Part shown: positions 17,110-24,958 of the stretch, one piece after another
How the letters are laid out: each line of letters opens with the position of its first letter
Position numbering within the stretch: position 1 is the stretch's first letter
Origin: Streptomyces sp. STR69
GTDB taxonomy: Bacteria > Actinomycetota > Actinomycetes > Streptomycetales > Streptomycetaceae
DNA: 64,000 bases
Assembly (NCBI RefSeq): GCF_024519455.1
Contig: NZ_JALJRY010000021.1
Location: forward strand, 40,364-104,363
Reading direction: 5' to 3'
The notes under the pieces: model-generated
What the model was told of the DNA's origin: nothing
The model's input: only the letters and a program-made list of their open reading frames with translations
The model's database searches: none
Position numbers and translations under genes: made by a program

Positions 17110-17577
17110 CTACAGCGCCGCCAACTTGCGGAAGTCCCAGGACGTGACCGTGTCCGGCGTCAGCCGAATCCACGCGTGCCGGCCGTCGTAGGGCATCGAG
17201 TCCAGGCCGAAGTTCTTCTGCGCGAACAGCTTCTCCACCGCGACGAGTTCGGGATGCGGCTCACCCGTGCGCGGGGACTCGCCCACGAACTCGACGGTCC
17301 CGGACAGCTCGACGCCCCGCAACTCGTCGTAGGCGTGCCCGCCGTCGACGACCACGGCGATGCGCTGGTCGCGGCGCAGATCGGCCCAGCGCTTGCTGCG
17401 GGTGATCGAGTACAGCCAGAACGAGGTGCCGTCCCAGGCGAACCAGAGCGGGCTGACATGCGGGGCCCCGTCCGCGGAGACGGTCGCTACGCGGCAGGTG
17501 CGCTCGGCGGCGAGGAACTCGTCCAGCTCCTCGGGTGTCATCATGATCTTCCGGCCTCGACGCTGAGTGGCGGTCAT
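17110..17577 (-). CDS. Pyridoxamine 5'-phosphate oxidase/F420-type split-barrel protein
   Basis: A 155-residue single-domain protein with strands TCRVATVSADGAPHVSPLWF and FWLYSITRSKRWADLRRDQR, then AVVVDGG. The RSKRWADLRRD segment resembles cofactor-phosphate binding in F420-dependent members, so deazaflavin use is possible but unproven. AAGGGG precedes ATG 17577. It is divergent from the isochorismatase-like gene across a 149-bp gap holding a TetR-type repeat. Confidence 0.82.
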   Translation of the reverse strand: MTATQRRGRKIMMTPEELDEFLAAERTCRVATVSADGAPHVSPLWFAWDGTSFWLYSITRSKRWADLRRDQRIAVVVDGGHAYDELRGVELSGTVEFVGESPRTGEPHPELVAVEKLFAQKNFGLDSMPYDGRHAWIRLTPDTVTSWDFRKLAAL

Positions 17578-17619
17578 GCGATCCCCTTCGGCTACGGCAC
17601 GAGCGGCGGGCAGCCGCTT

Positions 17620-17634
17620 CTGACGGTTCGTCAG
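17620..17634. promoter_or_regulatory. TetR-type inverted repeat between PPOX and isochorismatase-like genes
   Basis: CTGACGGTTCGTCAG: perfect 6-bp arms around a 3-bp centre, in a divergent promoter gap. It is a near-copy of the repeat at 11292-11306. Confidence 0.55.
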
Positions 17635-17726
17635 GAAAACTGGCCGGATGGGCGCCGGCCGTCTTCCGTACGCACGCGATGCTCGTTACTGTCACCCGCC
17701 CCGGCCGTCGACGACAAGGGAGAGCC

Positions 17727-18377
17727 ATGCCGTCGCACGCACAACTCAGTGAGATCCTCGACACGGTGAGCACTGTCCTGCTGACCGTCGAATGTCAACA
17801 GGGCGTGGTCGGCCCGGACAGCGCGCTGCCCGAACTCGCCCTCGCGGCACGCTCGTCGGGCGCGCTCGCCAACGTCGCCCGGCTGGTCGCCGCCGCACAC
17901 GAGAGCGGGGTCCAGGTGATCCACGCGCTCGCCGAACGCCGCCCGGACGGCCGGGGCGCGAACCACAACGCCCGGCTGTTCCGCGCCGCCGAACGCCTGC
18001 CCGTCCAACAGCTGTCGGGCACCGCGGCGGTACGCGTGGCACCCCCGATCGAGGTCGCCGAGGAGGACTTCGTCGTACGACGGCTGCACGGTCTGTCACC
18101 GATCCAGGGCACCGAAGTCGACGCGCTGTTACGCAACCTGGGCTGCCGCACACTGATCGTCACCGGCGTCTCGGCCAACGTGGCGATCCCCAACGCGGTG
18201 TTCGACGCCGTCAACCGCGGCTACACCGTCGTCGTACCCAAGGACGCCATCGCGGGGGTGCCCTCGGAGTACACCCCCGCGATGATCCGCAACACCCTCG
18301 CATTGGTCGCTACGGTCGCGACCACGGACGAGGTGCTGGGCTGCTTCAAGCGACCGCGCCGAGCGGGCCGCGGCTGA
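17727..18377 (+). CDS. Isochorismatase-fold protein lacking the catalytic triad; contains a TTA codon
   Basis: A 216-residue cysteine-hydrolase (isochorismatase) fold. The three catalytic positions of the family are all changed. The first-strand Asp is Glu (LLTVECQQGVVG), the Lys is Arg (EEDFVVRRLHG), and the Cys of the TGxxTNxC loop is Ala (VTGVSANVAIP). The fold itself is intact, so it may bind rather than hydrolyse a ligand. A TTA leucine codon at 18129-18131 (codon 135) should make translation depend on the bldA tRNA. ATG 17727 follows GGGAG. Divergent from the PPOX gene. Confidence 0.78.
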   Translation: MPSHAQLSEILDTVSTVLLTVECQQGVVGPDSALPELALAARSSGALANVARLVAAAHESGVQVIHALAERRPDGRGANHNARLFRAAERLPVQQLSGTAAVRVAPPIEVAEEDFVVRRLHGLSPIQGTEVDALLRNLGCRTLIVTGVSANVAIPNAVFDAVNRGYTVVVPKDAIAGVPSEYTPAMIRNTLALVATVATTDEVLGCFKRPRRAGRG

Positions 18378-18403
18378 CCGTCACATCAGCGGGAGGCCGA
18401 CCG

Positions 18404-18880
18404 TCACGCCAGCGTGATGGAGTCCCCGGTCACGGTGATCTGCTCGGCGGGCAGCGCCTGGGTCGCGGGGCCCTGCTTCACACTGCCGTCGGTGATGGAG
18501 AACTCGCTCTTGTGGCACGGGCAGCCGATGACGCCGTTGGTGATGGTGGTCACGGCGCAGCCCTGGTGGGTGCACTTCGAGGAGAACGCCTTGTAGGTGC
18601 CCGCCGTCGGCTGGGTGACCACCACGCCCTGGCTGGCGAAGATCTTGCCGCCGCCCTCGGGGATGTCGGTGGTCTTCGCCAGTTCGGTACCACCGGCGTC
18701 ACCCTGGGCGGTGGACGCGCCGGCCGTGGTGGTGGAGCCGGAGGTGTCCGAGGAGTCCGACGACGAGTCGTCGCTCGACGAACACGCGGTCAGCGCGACG
18801 GCGAGTCCCGCCGCGCCGACCGCCGCCAACGCGGTGCGACGGGAGGGCGCCGTAACGGGTTCGAACGAATCGCTGGTCAT
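18404..18880 (-). CDS. Exported Rieske (2Fe-2S) lipoprotein
   Basis: A 158-residue protein outside the membrane. The N-terminus combines a twin-arginine start (PSRRTALAAVGAAGLAVA) with a lipobox (LTAC), so Tat export followed by lipidation is likely. A 35-residue Ser/Asp/Thr linker follows, then a Rieske domain with both cluster motifs, CTHQGC and CPCHKSEF. It is short like other stand-alone actinomycete Rieske proteins and probably carries electrons at the cell surface; no partner is adjacent. ATG 18880 is preceded by GGAAGGA. Confidence 0.9.
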   Translation of the reverse strand: MTSDSFEPVTAPSRRTALAAVGAAGLAVALTACSSSDDSSSDSSDTSGSTTTAGASTAQGDAGGTELAKTTDIPEGGGKIFASQGVVVTQPTAGTYKAFSSKCTHQGCAVTTITNGVIGCPCHKSEFSITDGSVKQGPATQALPAEQITVTGDSITLA

Positions 18881-18970
18881 GCTGACGTTCCTTCCATAAG
18901 AAAGCATTTGTGGGTGTGCAAAGGGGTACGGGATGCGGATGACCGTCGTTCAGACGGTGTCGAGAGCTTG

Positions 18971-18988
18971 GCCTGATCGAGATCAGGC
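18971..18988. promoter_or_regulatory. 18-bp perfect dyad upstream of the Rieske gene
   Basis: GCCTGATC-GA-GATCAGGC, about 90 bp before the Rieske start, in a 284-bp divergent gap shared with the SGNH hydrolase. It is a good operator candidate; the regulator is unknown. Confidence 0.5.
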
Positions 18989-19115
18989 AGGCGTAAAACC
19001 TCGCTGTCGTTTCGCTGTCGGCCCTGCATAAGGCCTGAACACGCACCCGGTGAAGCCATGAGTGAACCTCCTTGGTGCGCGCGCCGTTTCACGTCTCGCC
19101 AGTACAACGCCCACA

Positions 19116-19133
19116 CCCCGACGGGTGTCGGGG
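19116..19133 (+). promoter_or_regulatory. Hairpin in the leader of the SGNH hydrolase gene
   Basis: CCCCGAC-GGGT-GTCGGGG, 31 bp before the GTG start. It may be a 5' mRNA stabiliser or an operator. Confidence 0.35.
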
Positions 19134-19164
19134 GCGGGGGCCCGACGAATGGACGGACTTGAAC

Positions 19165-20067
19165 GTGCAGAGCAAGAGAATCCCCGGCCGGCGGAGCCTG
19201 CTGCGCGGCGCCGCGGTGGCGGGTTGCGCGATGGCCCTGTGCGTCGCGGGGGCGACGGCGGCGAGTGCCGCGGCGCACACCGCGCCCAGCGTGAACTACG
19301 TCGCGCTGGGCGACTCGTACGCCTCAGGACCCGGCATACCGACCCAGGTCGACGCCACGTGCGCGCGGTCCGACCAGAACTATCCGTCGCTCCTCGCGGC
19401 GGCGCAGAACTGGCGGCTGACCGACGTCAGCTGCTCGGGCGCCACCACGACGGCCCTGGCCGGCCCCCAGGGCTCGACGGCACCGCAACTGGACGCCCTC
19501 GGCGCGGACACCGACGTGGTCACCCTGACCATCGGCGGCAACGACATCGGCTTCTCCGGCAACCTGGCCACCTGTGCCGGACTGACGTCCAAGAACCCGA
19601 CCGGCAACCCGTGCCAGACCTTCTTCACGAGCGACGGCACCGACCGGCTGGCGCAGCGCGTCGACGACACCGCTCCCAAGATCGCCGCGGCCCTGGACGC
19701 CATCCACGAGCGGGCTCCCCGGGCCAAGGTCGTGGTGGTCGGCTACCCCGACCTGTTCCCGGACGACGGAGTCGGCTGCACCAGCTCCGCCGTACCGCTG
19801 GCGGCCGGTGACTTCGGCTATCTGCGGGACACCGAGAAGAAGCTCAACGCGATGATCGCGGACCAGGCGTCGGCGCACGGTGCGGCCTACGTCGACACCT
19901 ACACCCCGACGGTCGGACACGACATGTGCAAGCCGGCCGGCGAGCGCTGGATCGAACCCCTGGTCGCGGCGGCGCCGACCGCGCCCGCCCACCCCAACGC
20001 CCAGGGCCAGCAGGCCATGGCCGCCGTGGTGGAGAACTCCGTCCACTGCGTCGCGCACCGCCGGTGA
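19165..20067 (+). CDS. Secreted SGNH/GDSL hydrolase (lipase/esterase)
   Basis: A 300-residue exported esterase of the Streptomyces rimosus lipase/SCO1725 type. A Tat-like signal (RIPGRRSLLRG plus hydrophobic core, AxA cleavage near residue 37) precedes the catalytic domain. Block I is VALGDSYASG (nucleophile Ser51), block III is IGGNDIGF, and the block V Asp/His region is APAHPNAQGQ. Six Cys fit the three disulphides of this group. The GTG 19165 start places the signal peptide correctly; longer readings add non-signal residues. Likely hydrolyses acyl esters outside the cell. Confidence 0.9.
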   Translation: MQSKRIPGRRSLLRGAAVAGCAMALCVAGATAASAAAHTAPSVNYVALGDSYASGPGIPTQVDATCARSDQNYPSLLAAAQNWRLTDVSCSGATTTALAGPQGSTAPQLDALGADTDVVTLTIGGNDIGFSGNLATCAGLTSKNPTGNPCQTFFTSDGTDRLAQRVDDTAPKIAAALDAIHERAPRAKVVVVGYPDLFPDDGVGCTSSAVPLAAGDFGYLRDTEKKLNAMIADQASAHGAAYVDTYTPTVGHDMCKPAGERWIEPLVAAAPTAPAHPNAQGQQAMAAVVENSVHCVAHRR

Positions 20068-20201
20068 GCTGAGCGGAAAGGAGGCGTCCGCTGTCCCGGT
20101 CCTGGTGAGAGCGGGCGCCCCCACTCCTCATAGAATGCTGACTCCGTGCCGGAGGCGCGTCCGAAGCGGTTGTGGACGGCAAGGCCAGGGAGTCTCGGAA
20201 A

Positions 20202-20957
20202 GTGCTCAAGGAAGTCATCGCGACCCGCTACATCACGCCCCTGCGGGAAGGCGGCTCGCTGCCGGGGCTCGTCGAGGGCGACGACTTCGCGCCGTACGTC
20301 ATGAAGTTCAGCGGTGCCGGACAGGGCCGCAAGACACTCGTCGCCGAGGTCGTCGTCGGGGAGCTGGCCCGCCGGCTGGGCTTCCGGGTGCCGCGACTGG
20401 TGACCCTCGACCTCGACCCGGTGCTCGGGCTCGGCGAACCCGACCAGCAGGTCCAGGAGTTGCTGAAGTCCAGCGGTGGCGCCAACCTCGGCATGGACTT
20501 CCTGTCCGGCGCCCTCGGCTTCGATCCGCTGGCCTTCACGGTGAGCCCCGAGGAGGCGGGCCGGATCGTCTGGTTCGACGCCCTCGTGAACAACGTCGAC
20601 CGGTCCTGGCGCAATCCCAACCTGCTGATGTGGCACGGCGACCTGTGGCTCATCGACCACGGCGCCACCATGATCTGGCACCACAACTGGCCCGGCGCCG
20701 AGACCTCCGCGGCCCGCCCCTACGACGCCGCCGACCACGCCCTCGCGCGCTTCACCCCCGACCTCGCGAGCGCCGCCGCGGACCTCGCACCGAGGGTCAC
20801 CGAGGAACTCCTCGCCGAGGTCACCGCCGAGATCCCCGACGCCTGGCTGACCGGCGAACCCGGCTTCAGCGCCCCCGGCGACCTCCGCCGGGCCTACGCG
20901 GCGCCCCTCCTCACGCGCGCCGCCGTCATCCACGAGCGCATCAAGAGGGACCAGTGA
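20202..20957 (+). CDS. HipA-like kinase family protein
   Basis: A 251-residue protein of the short HipA-like group. It reads VLKEVIATRYITPLREGGSL, then FAPYVMKFSGAGQGRKTLVAE (nucleotide-binding Lys). Later come WFDALVNNVDRSWRNPN (catalytic loop with Asp and Asn) and LWLIDHGATM (metal-binding Asp). It lacks the HipB partner and the N-terminal domain of Escherichia HipA, so a toxin role is not established. GTG 20202 has GGGAG upstream; GTG 20172 is an alternative. It overlaps the DUF3037 gene by 4 bp. Confidence 0.85.
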   Translation: MLKEVIATRYITPLREGGSLPGLVEGDDFAPYVMKFSGAGQGRKTLVAEVVVGELARRLGFRVPRLVTLDLDPVLGLGEPDQQVQELLKSSGGANLGMDFLSGALGFDPLAFTVSPEEAGRIVWFDALVNNVDRSWRNPNLLMWHGDLWLIDHGATMIWHHNWPGAETSAARPYDAADHALARFTPDLASAAADLAPRVTEELLAEVTAEIPDAWLTGEPGFSAPGDLRRAYAAPLLTRAAVIHERIKRDQ

Positions 20958-21370
20958 CCGAGCGCCACATCATCCGGCCCAGCGAGGCCAACGAACGGGA
21001 CGTCTTCGAGTACGCCCTGCTGCGCGTCGTACCGCGGGTGGAACGCGGCGAGTGCATCAACGCCGGGGTGCTCGTCTACTGCCGTGCCCGCTCCTACGTC
21101 GGCGCCCGCACCCATCTGGACGAGGCGAGGCTGCTCGCCCTCGACCCGGCCGCCGATGTGGCCGGGATCAGGGCCGCGCTCGGTGCCGTAGAAGGAGTGT
21201 GTGCCGGTGGTGACGCGGCCGGGCAGGCGGGGCGGGACGACGCGGGGCGGCGGTTCCGCTGGCTGATCGCGCCGCGGTCGACCGTCGTGCAGCCGGGGCC
21301 CGTGCACACCGGTCTCACCGTCGATCCGGCGGCCGAGACGGAGCGCCTGCTCGACCTGCTGGTGAGGTAA
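20954..21370 (+). CDS. DUF3037 family protein
   Basis: A 138-residue protein of unknown function. The family marks are YALLRVVPRVERGECINAGV and LVYCRARSYVGAR. It starts inside the HipA-like gene (GTGA overlap), so the two are translationally coupled. This pairing recurs in many actinomycetes, which argues that they work together. No signal or membrane segment. Confidence 0.85.
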   Translation: MTERHIIRPSEANERDVFEYALLRVVPRVERGECINAGVLVYCRARSYVGARTHLDEARLLALDPAADVAGIRAALGAVEGVCAGGDAAGQAGRDDAGRRFRWLIAPRSTVVQPGPVHTGLTVDPAAETERLLDLLVR

Positions 21371-21442
21371 TGAATCACACCCGGCCCTGCGCACGTTGAC
21401 ACCGAGTGCCAGGGCTTCTAGCGTCACGTCTGCCGAAGGTAC

Positions 21443-21456
21443 TAAGCGGTCGCTCA
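21443..21456. promoter_or_regulatory. TetR-type repeat before the SDR pair
   Basis: TAAGCGGTCGCTCA (core AGCG-GT-CGCT), 57 bp before the FabG-like start. Similar repeats often precede acyl-CoA metabolism genes in actinomycetes. Confidence 0.45.
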
Positions 21457-21512
21457 CTGGCAGGCCGCGGTTTTCAAGGGCGAGAGTTTCTCAAGGGCGA
21501 GGAGAACCAGGA

Positions 21513-22274
21513 ATGTCCACCACTGAGCAGCGGGTCGCGATCGTCACCGGCGGAGCGCGGGGCATCGGCGCCGCCACCGCCGTACGCCTCGCGGCCGAGG
21601 GCCGTGCGGTCGCCGTGATCGACCTCGACGAGGCCGCCTGCAAGGACACCGTGGAGAAGATCACCGCGGCCGGCGGCAAGGCTCTCGCGGTCGGCGCCGA
21701 CGTCTCCGACGAGGCGCAGGTCGAGGCCGCGATCGCGCGCATCGTCGCGGAGCTGGGCGCGCCGACGATCCTGGTCAACAACGCGGGCGTGCTCCGCGAC
21801 AACCTGCTCTTCAAGATGAGCGTCTCCGACTGGGACACCGTCCTGAACGTGCATCTGCGCGGCTCGTTCCTGATGACCAAGGCCGTCCAGAAGCACATGG
21901 TCGACGCGGGCTTCGGCCGGATCGTCAACCTCTCCTCGTCCTCCGCCCTCGGCAACCGCGGCCAGGCCAACTACTCCGCGGCCAAGGCCGGTCTGCAGGG
22001 CTTCACCAAGACCCTCGCCATCGAGCTCGGCAAGTTCGGCATCACGGCCAACGCCGTCGCCCCCGGCTTCATCGCCACCGACATGACCGCCGCCACCGCC
22101 GCCCGCGTCGGCATGGGCTTCGAGGACTTCAAGGCCGCCGCCGCCACCCAGATCCCGGTGCAGCGCGTCGGTGAGCCCGACGACATCGCCAACGCCGTCG
22201 CCTTCTTCACGAACGAGGCGGCCGGTTTCGTCTCCGGCCAGGTCCTGTACGTCGCCGGCGGACCGCTCAACTAG
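21513..22274 (+). CDS. 3-oxoacyl-ACP reductase-like SDR (FabG family)
   Basis: A 253-residue classical short-chain dehydrogenase. Cofactor motif TGGARGIG, NNAG, then catalytic Ser in VNLSSSSALG and YSAAKAG (YxxxK). An Asp after the second strand (VIDLDEA) favours NAD(H). It is full length, with GGCGAGGAG upstream of ATG 21513. It lies 30 bp before a second SDR gene, with a TetR-type repeat before the pair. This fits beta-oxidation-like or acyl side-chain metabolism rather than housekeeping fatty acid synthesis, which is normally in the fab cluster. Confidence 0.88.
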   Translation: MSTTEQRVAIVTGGARGIGAATAVRLAAEGRAVAVIDLDEAACKDTVEKITAAGGKALAVGADVSDEAQVEAAIARIVAELGAPTILVNNAGVLRDNLLFKMSVSDWDTVLNVHLRGSFLMTKAVQKHMVDAGFGRIVNLSSSSALGNRGQANYSAAKAGLQGFTKTLAIELGKFGITANAVAPGFIATDMTAATAARVGMGFEDFKAAAATQIPVQRVGEPDDIANAVAFFTNEAAGFVSGQVLYVAGGPLN

Positions 22275-22304
22275 GGAACACGGGAACAGGGAACGCAGGA
22301 AAAA

Positions 22305-23066
22305 ATGACTGAACTGCCTGAACTCTCCGGCAAGGTCGCCGTCATCACCGGCGCCAGTCGCGGCATCGGCTACGGCGTCGCCGAGGCGCTGCTCGCCCGC
22401 GGCGACCGGGTCTGCATCACCGGACGCAACGAGGACGCCCTCAAGGAGGCCGTCGAGACGCTCGGCGCCGACCGCGTCATCGGCGTGGCCGGCAAGGCCC
22501 ACGACGAGGCCCACCAGACCGTCGTCGTCGAGCGCACGATGGAGGCCTTCGGCCGCGTCGACTACCTGGTCAACAACGCCGGTACGAACCCGGTGTTCGG
22601 CCCGATCGCCGACCTCGACCTGAACGTCGCCCGCAAGGTCTTCGAGACCAACGTCATCTCGGCGCTCGGCTTCGCCCAGAAGACCTGGCACGCCTGGCAG
22701 AAGGACAACGGCGGCGCCATCGTCAACATCGCCTCCCTCGCCGGGATCTCCGCCTCGCCGTTCATCGGCGCGTACGGCGTCAGCAAGGCCGCGATGGTCA
22801 ACCTGACGCTCCAGCTGGCGCACGAGTTCGCGCCCGGCGTACGGGTCAACTCGATCGCCCCGGCGGTCGTGAAGACCAAGTTCGCCGCCGCCCTGTACGA
22901 GGGCCGCGAGGCGGAGGCCGCCGCCTCCTACCCGCTGGCCCGGCTCGGTGTGCCGTCCGACATCGGCGGCGCCGCCGCGTTCCTGACCTCGGAGCAGTCC
23001 GAGTGGATCACCGGCCAGACCCTCGTCGTCGACGGCGGCATCCTCCTGAACGCCGGAGTGGCCTGA
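22305..23066 (+). CDS. SDR-family oxidoreductase
   Basis: A 253-residue classical short-chain dehydrogenase: TGASRGIG, ITGRNEDAL (Arg after strand 2 favours NADPH), NNAGTNP, catalytic Ser in NIASLAGIS and YGVSKAA. It is in one operon with the FabG-like gene, 30 bp apart. The NNAGTNPVFGP segment is typical of a large actinobacterial group annotated as SDR/3-oxoacyl reductases; the substrate is unknown. A hairpin follows the stop. Confidence 0.88.
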   Translation: MTELPELSGKVAVITGASRGIGYGVAEALLARGDRVCITGRNEDALKEAVETLGADRVIGVAGKAHDEAHQTVVVERTMEAFGRVDYLVNNAGTNPVFGPIADLDLNVARKVFETNVISALGFAQKTWHAWQKDNGGAIVNIASLAGISASPFIGAYGVSKAAMVNLTLQLAHEFAPGVRVNSIAPAVVKTKFAAALYEGREAEAAASYPLARLGVPSDIGGAAAFLTSEQSEWITGQTLVVDGGILLNAGVA

Positions 23067-23077
23067 CCCCACGACCC

Positions 23078-23120
23078 GGGCGCCGGTTCCTTTGCTGTTC
23101 CCTTTACGGAATCGGCGCCC
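23078..23120 (+). terminator. Hairpin terminator after the SDR pair
   Basis: A 13-bp stem with one mismatch (GGGCGCCGGTTCC with GGAATCGGCGCCC) and a 17-nt loop, starting 11 bp after the stop. Confidence 0.65.
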
Positions 23121-23267
23121 GTGTCGAGGTACGAAAACGCGCACAGTGGACTGACAACGTCGTCATAAAACCGCTGATCAAGTGCCCCGTCCGAACCTTG
23201 CTCAACCGGCCGGGACACTGCGGTATGGTCTGCCGACCCTTGGTACGGCGGATCGAGGAGTGTGCGC

Positions 23268-24845
23268 GTGTTCAACCCGAACCGAGGCCTGCGGAGAGCC
23301 GCGGCGATCACGTCGATATCCCTGGTGGCCGGATGCGGGGTGTTCTCGGACGGAAATCCGGACGACCGGGGACCCATCGTCGTCGGCACCACCAGCGCCC
23401 CCAGCACGCTCGACCCGGCCGGCTCCTGGGACGGCTCGTGGGAGCTGTTCCGCAACATCTACCAGACGCTCCTGGCCTACCCGACCGGTGCGACCACCCC
23501 CGAGCCGGACGCCGCCAAGAGCTGTGGTTTCACGGACGGTTCGAACACGACGTACCGCTGCGAACTGCGCGCGGGCATGAAGTTCGCCGACGGGGACACC
23601 CTCGACGCCCAGGCCGTCAAGCACTCCATCGACCGCATCCGGCAGATCGACGTGGCGGGCGGACCCGCCGGCCTGCTGGGCAGCCTGGACCGGGTCCAGG
23701 TGACCGGTGACCGCGAGGTCGTCTTCCGCCTCAACAAGCCCGACGCGACCTTCCCGTTCGTGCTCGCCACCCCGGCCATGTCGATCGTCGACCCCGACGA
23801 CTACCCCGCGCACTCCCTGCGCAAGGACGGCAAGGTCTTCGGCTCCGGGCCCTACACCCTGAAGTCCTACGACGACGGCAAGCAGGCCCAACTCGTCCGC
23901 AACGACCGCTACAAGGGCTTCGCCAGGCGTGAGAACAGCGCGGTGACGATCCGCTACTTCCAGGACTCGGGCACCATGGTCAAGGCGCTGCGGGACCAGA
24001 AGATCGACGTCACCTACCGAGGCCTCGCCGCCGACGACATCGTCACCCTCCAGGGCAGCCCCTCGAAGGACCTGCAACTCGTCGAAGGCTCCGGCACCGA
24101 CATCAACTACCTGGTGTTCAACCCCAAGGACCGGTGGGCCCGGAACCCCGCAGTCCGCAAGGCCGTCGCCCAGGTCGTCGACCGCGGGGCGATCACCCAC
24201 AAGATCTACCGCGACACCGTGGACCCCCTCTACTCCATGGTCCCGAAGGGCCTCACCGGCCACACCACCGCCTTCTTCGACGACTTCGGAGACCCCAGCG
24301 TCCCCAAGGCACGGAAAATCCTCACCCGCGCGGGCATCACCGACCGCGTCCCGCTCACCCTCTGGTACACCAGCGACCGCTACGGCTCCGAGACCGCCCT
24401 GGAGTTCAAGGAACTCAAGCGTCAGCTCGACGGCTCCGGGCTCTTCACGATCACCCTGAAGAGCCGCCCCTGGAAGACGTACGTGACGGGCTACCAGAAG
24501 GGCGAGTACCCGGTGTTCGGGCGTGGCTGGTTCCCGGACTTCCCCGACGCCGAGAACTTCATCGCGCCCTTCGTGGGACAGCAGAACGCGCTCGGTACGC
24601 CCTACCCGTCGCCGAGGATCACCGGCGTACTGCTGCCCGAGTCCCGCAAGGAGACCGACCGGGCCGACGTGGTCAAGGAGTTCGAGGAGGCGCAGCAGAT
24701 CCTGGTGGACGACACCCGGCTGCTGCCGCTGTGGCAGGGGCGGCAGTACGTGGCCGCCAGCGACGACATCTCCGGCGGGGAGCAGGCGCTCGACCCGTCG
24801 ACGATCATGATGATGTGGCAGCTGTACCGCAAGACGAGCTGGTGA
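23268..24845 (+). CDS. Peptide/nickel-type ABC transporter substrate-binding lipoprotein
   Basis: A 525-residue SBP_bac_5 family lipoprotein. The signal ends in a lipobox (ISLVAGC). Family regions include IVVGTTSAPSTLDPAGSWDG at the N-terminus, the DA-AVKHSIDRI segment, FGSGPYTLKSYD, and NPAVRKAVAQVVDR. It binds oligopeptides or similar solutes outside the cell. No permease or ATPase gene is adjacent, so it must use a distant transporter or act as a sensor. GTG 23268 is preferred over 23262 because GAGGAG sits 7 bp before it. A TGAC-N6-GTCA dyad lies at 23152-23165. Confidence 0.88.
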   Translation: MFNPNRGLRRAAAITSISLVAGCGVFSDGNPDDRGPIVVGTTSAPSTLDPAGSWDGSWELFRNIYQTLLAYPTGATTPEPDAAKSCGFTDGSNTTYRCELRAGMKFADGDTLDAQAVKHSIDRIRQIDVAGGPAGLLGSLDRVQVTGDREVVFRLNKPDATFPFVLATPAMSIVDPDDYPAHSLRKDGKVFGSGPYTLKSYDDGKQAQLVRNDRYKGFARRENSAVTIRYFQDSGTMVKALRDQKIDVTYRGLAADDIVTLQGSPSKDLQLVEGSGTDINYLVFNPKDRWARNPAVRKAVAQVVDRGAITHKIYRDTVDPLYSMVPKGLTGHTTAFFDDFGDPSVPKARKILTRAGITDRVPLTLWYTSDRYGSETALEFKELKRQLDGSGLFTITLKSRPWKTYVTGYQKGEYPVFGRGWFPDFPDAENFIAPFVGQQNALGTPYPSPRITGVLLPESRKETDRADVVKEFEEAQQILVDDTRLLPLWQGRQYVAASDDISGGEQALDPSTIMMMWQLYRKTSW

Positions 24846-24900
24846 ACCGGCTCGCGGCACCGGTTGTCAGTGGTCGCCTGTAGGTTCTGGGACATGGAAG

Positions 24901-24919
24901 CGACCGCACCGCGCGGTCG
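24901..24919. promoter_or_regulatory. Dyad between the binding protein and ung genes
   Basis: CGACCGC-ACCGC-GCGGTCG: perfect 7-bp arms. It could be the terminator of the upstream gene or an operator for ung. Confidence 0.35.
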
Positions 24920-24958
24920 TACCGCATCGTAGTCGCCGCACATGGTAAGGAAGTTGAC

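Noticed and set aside
24846..24958. SOS (LexA) box before ung
   Set aside because: No GAAC-N4-GTTC motif is present; only a 7-bp GC-rich dyad.
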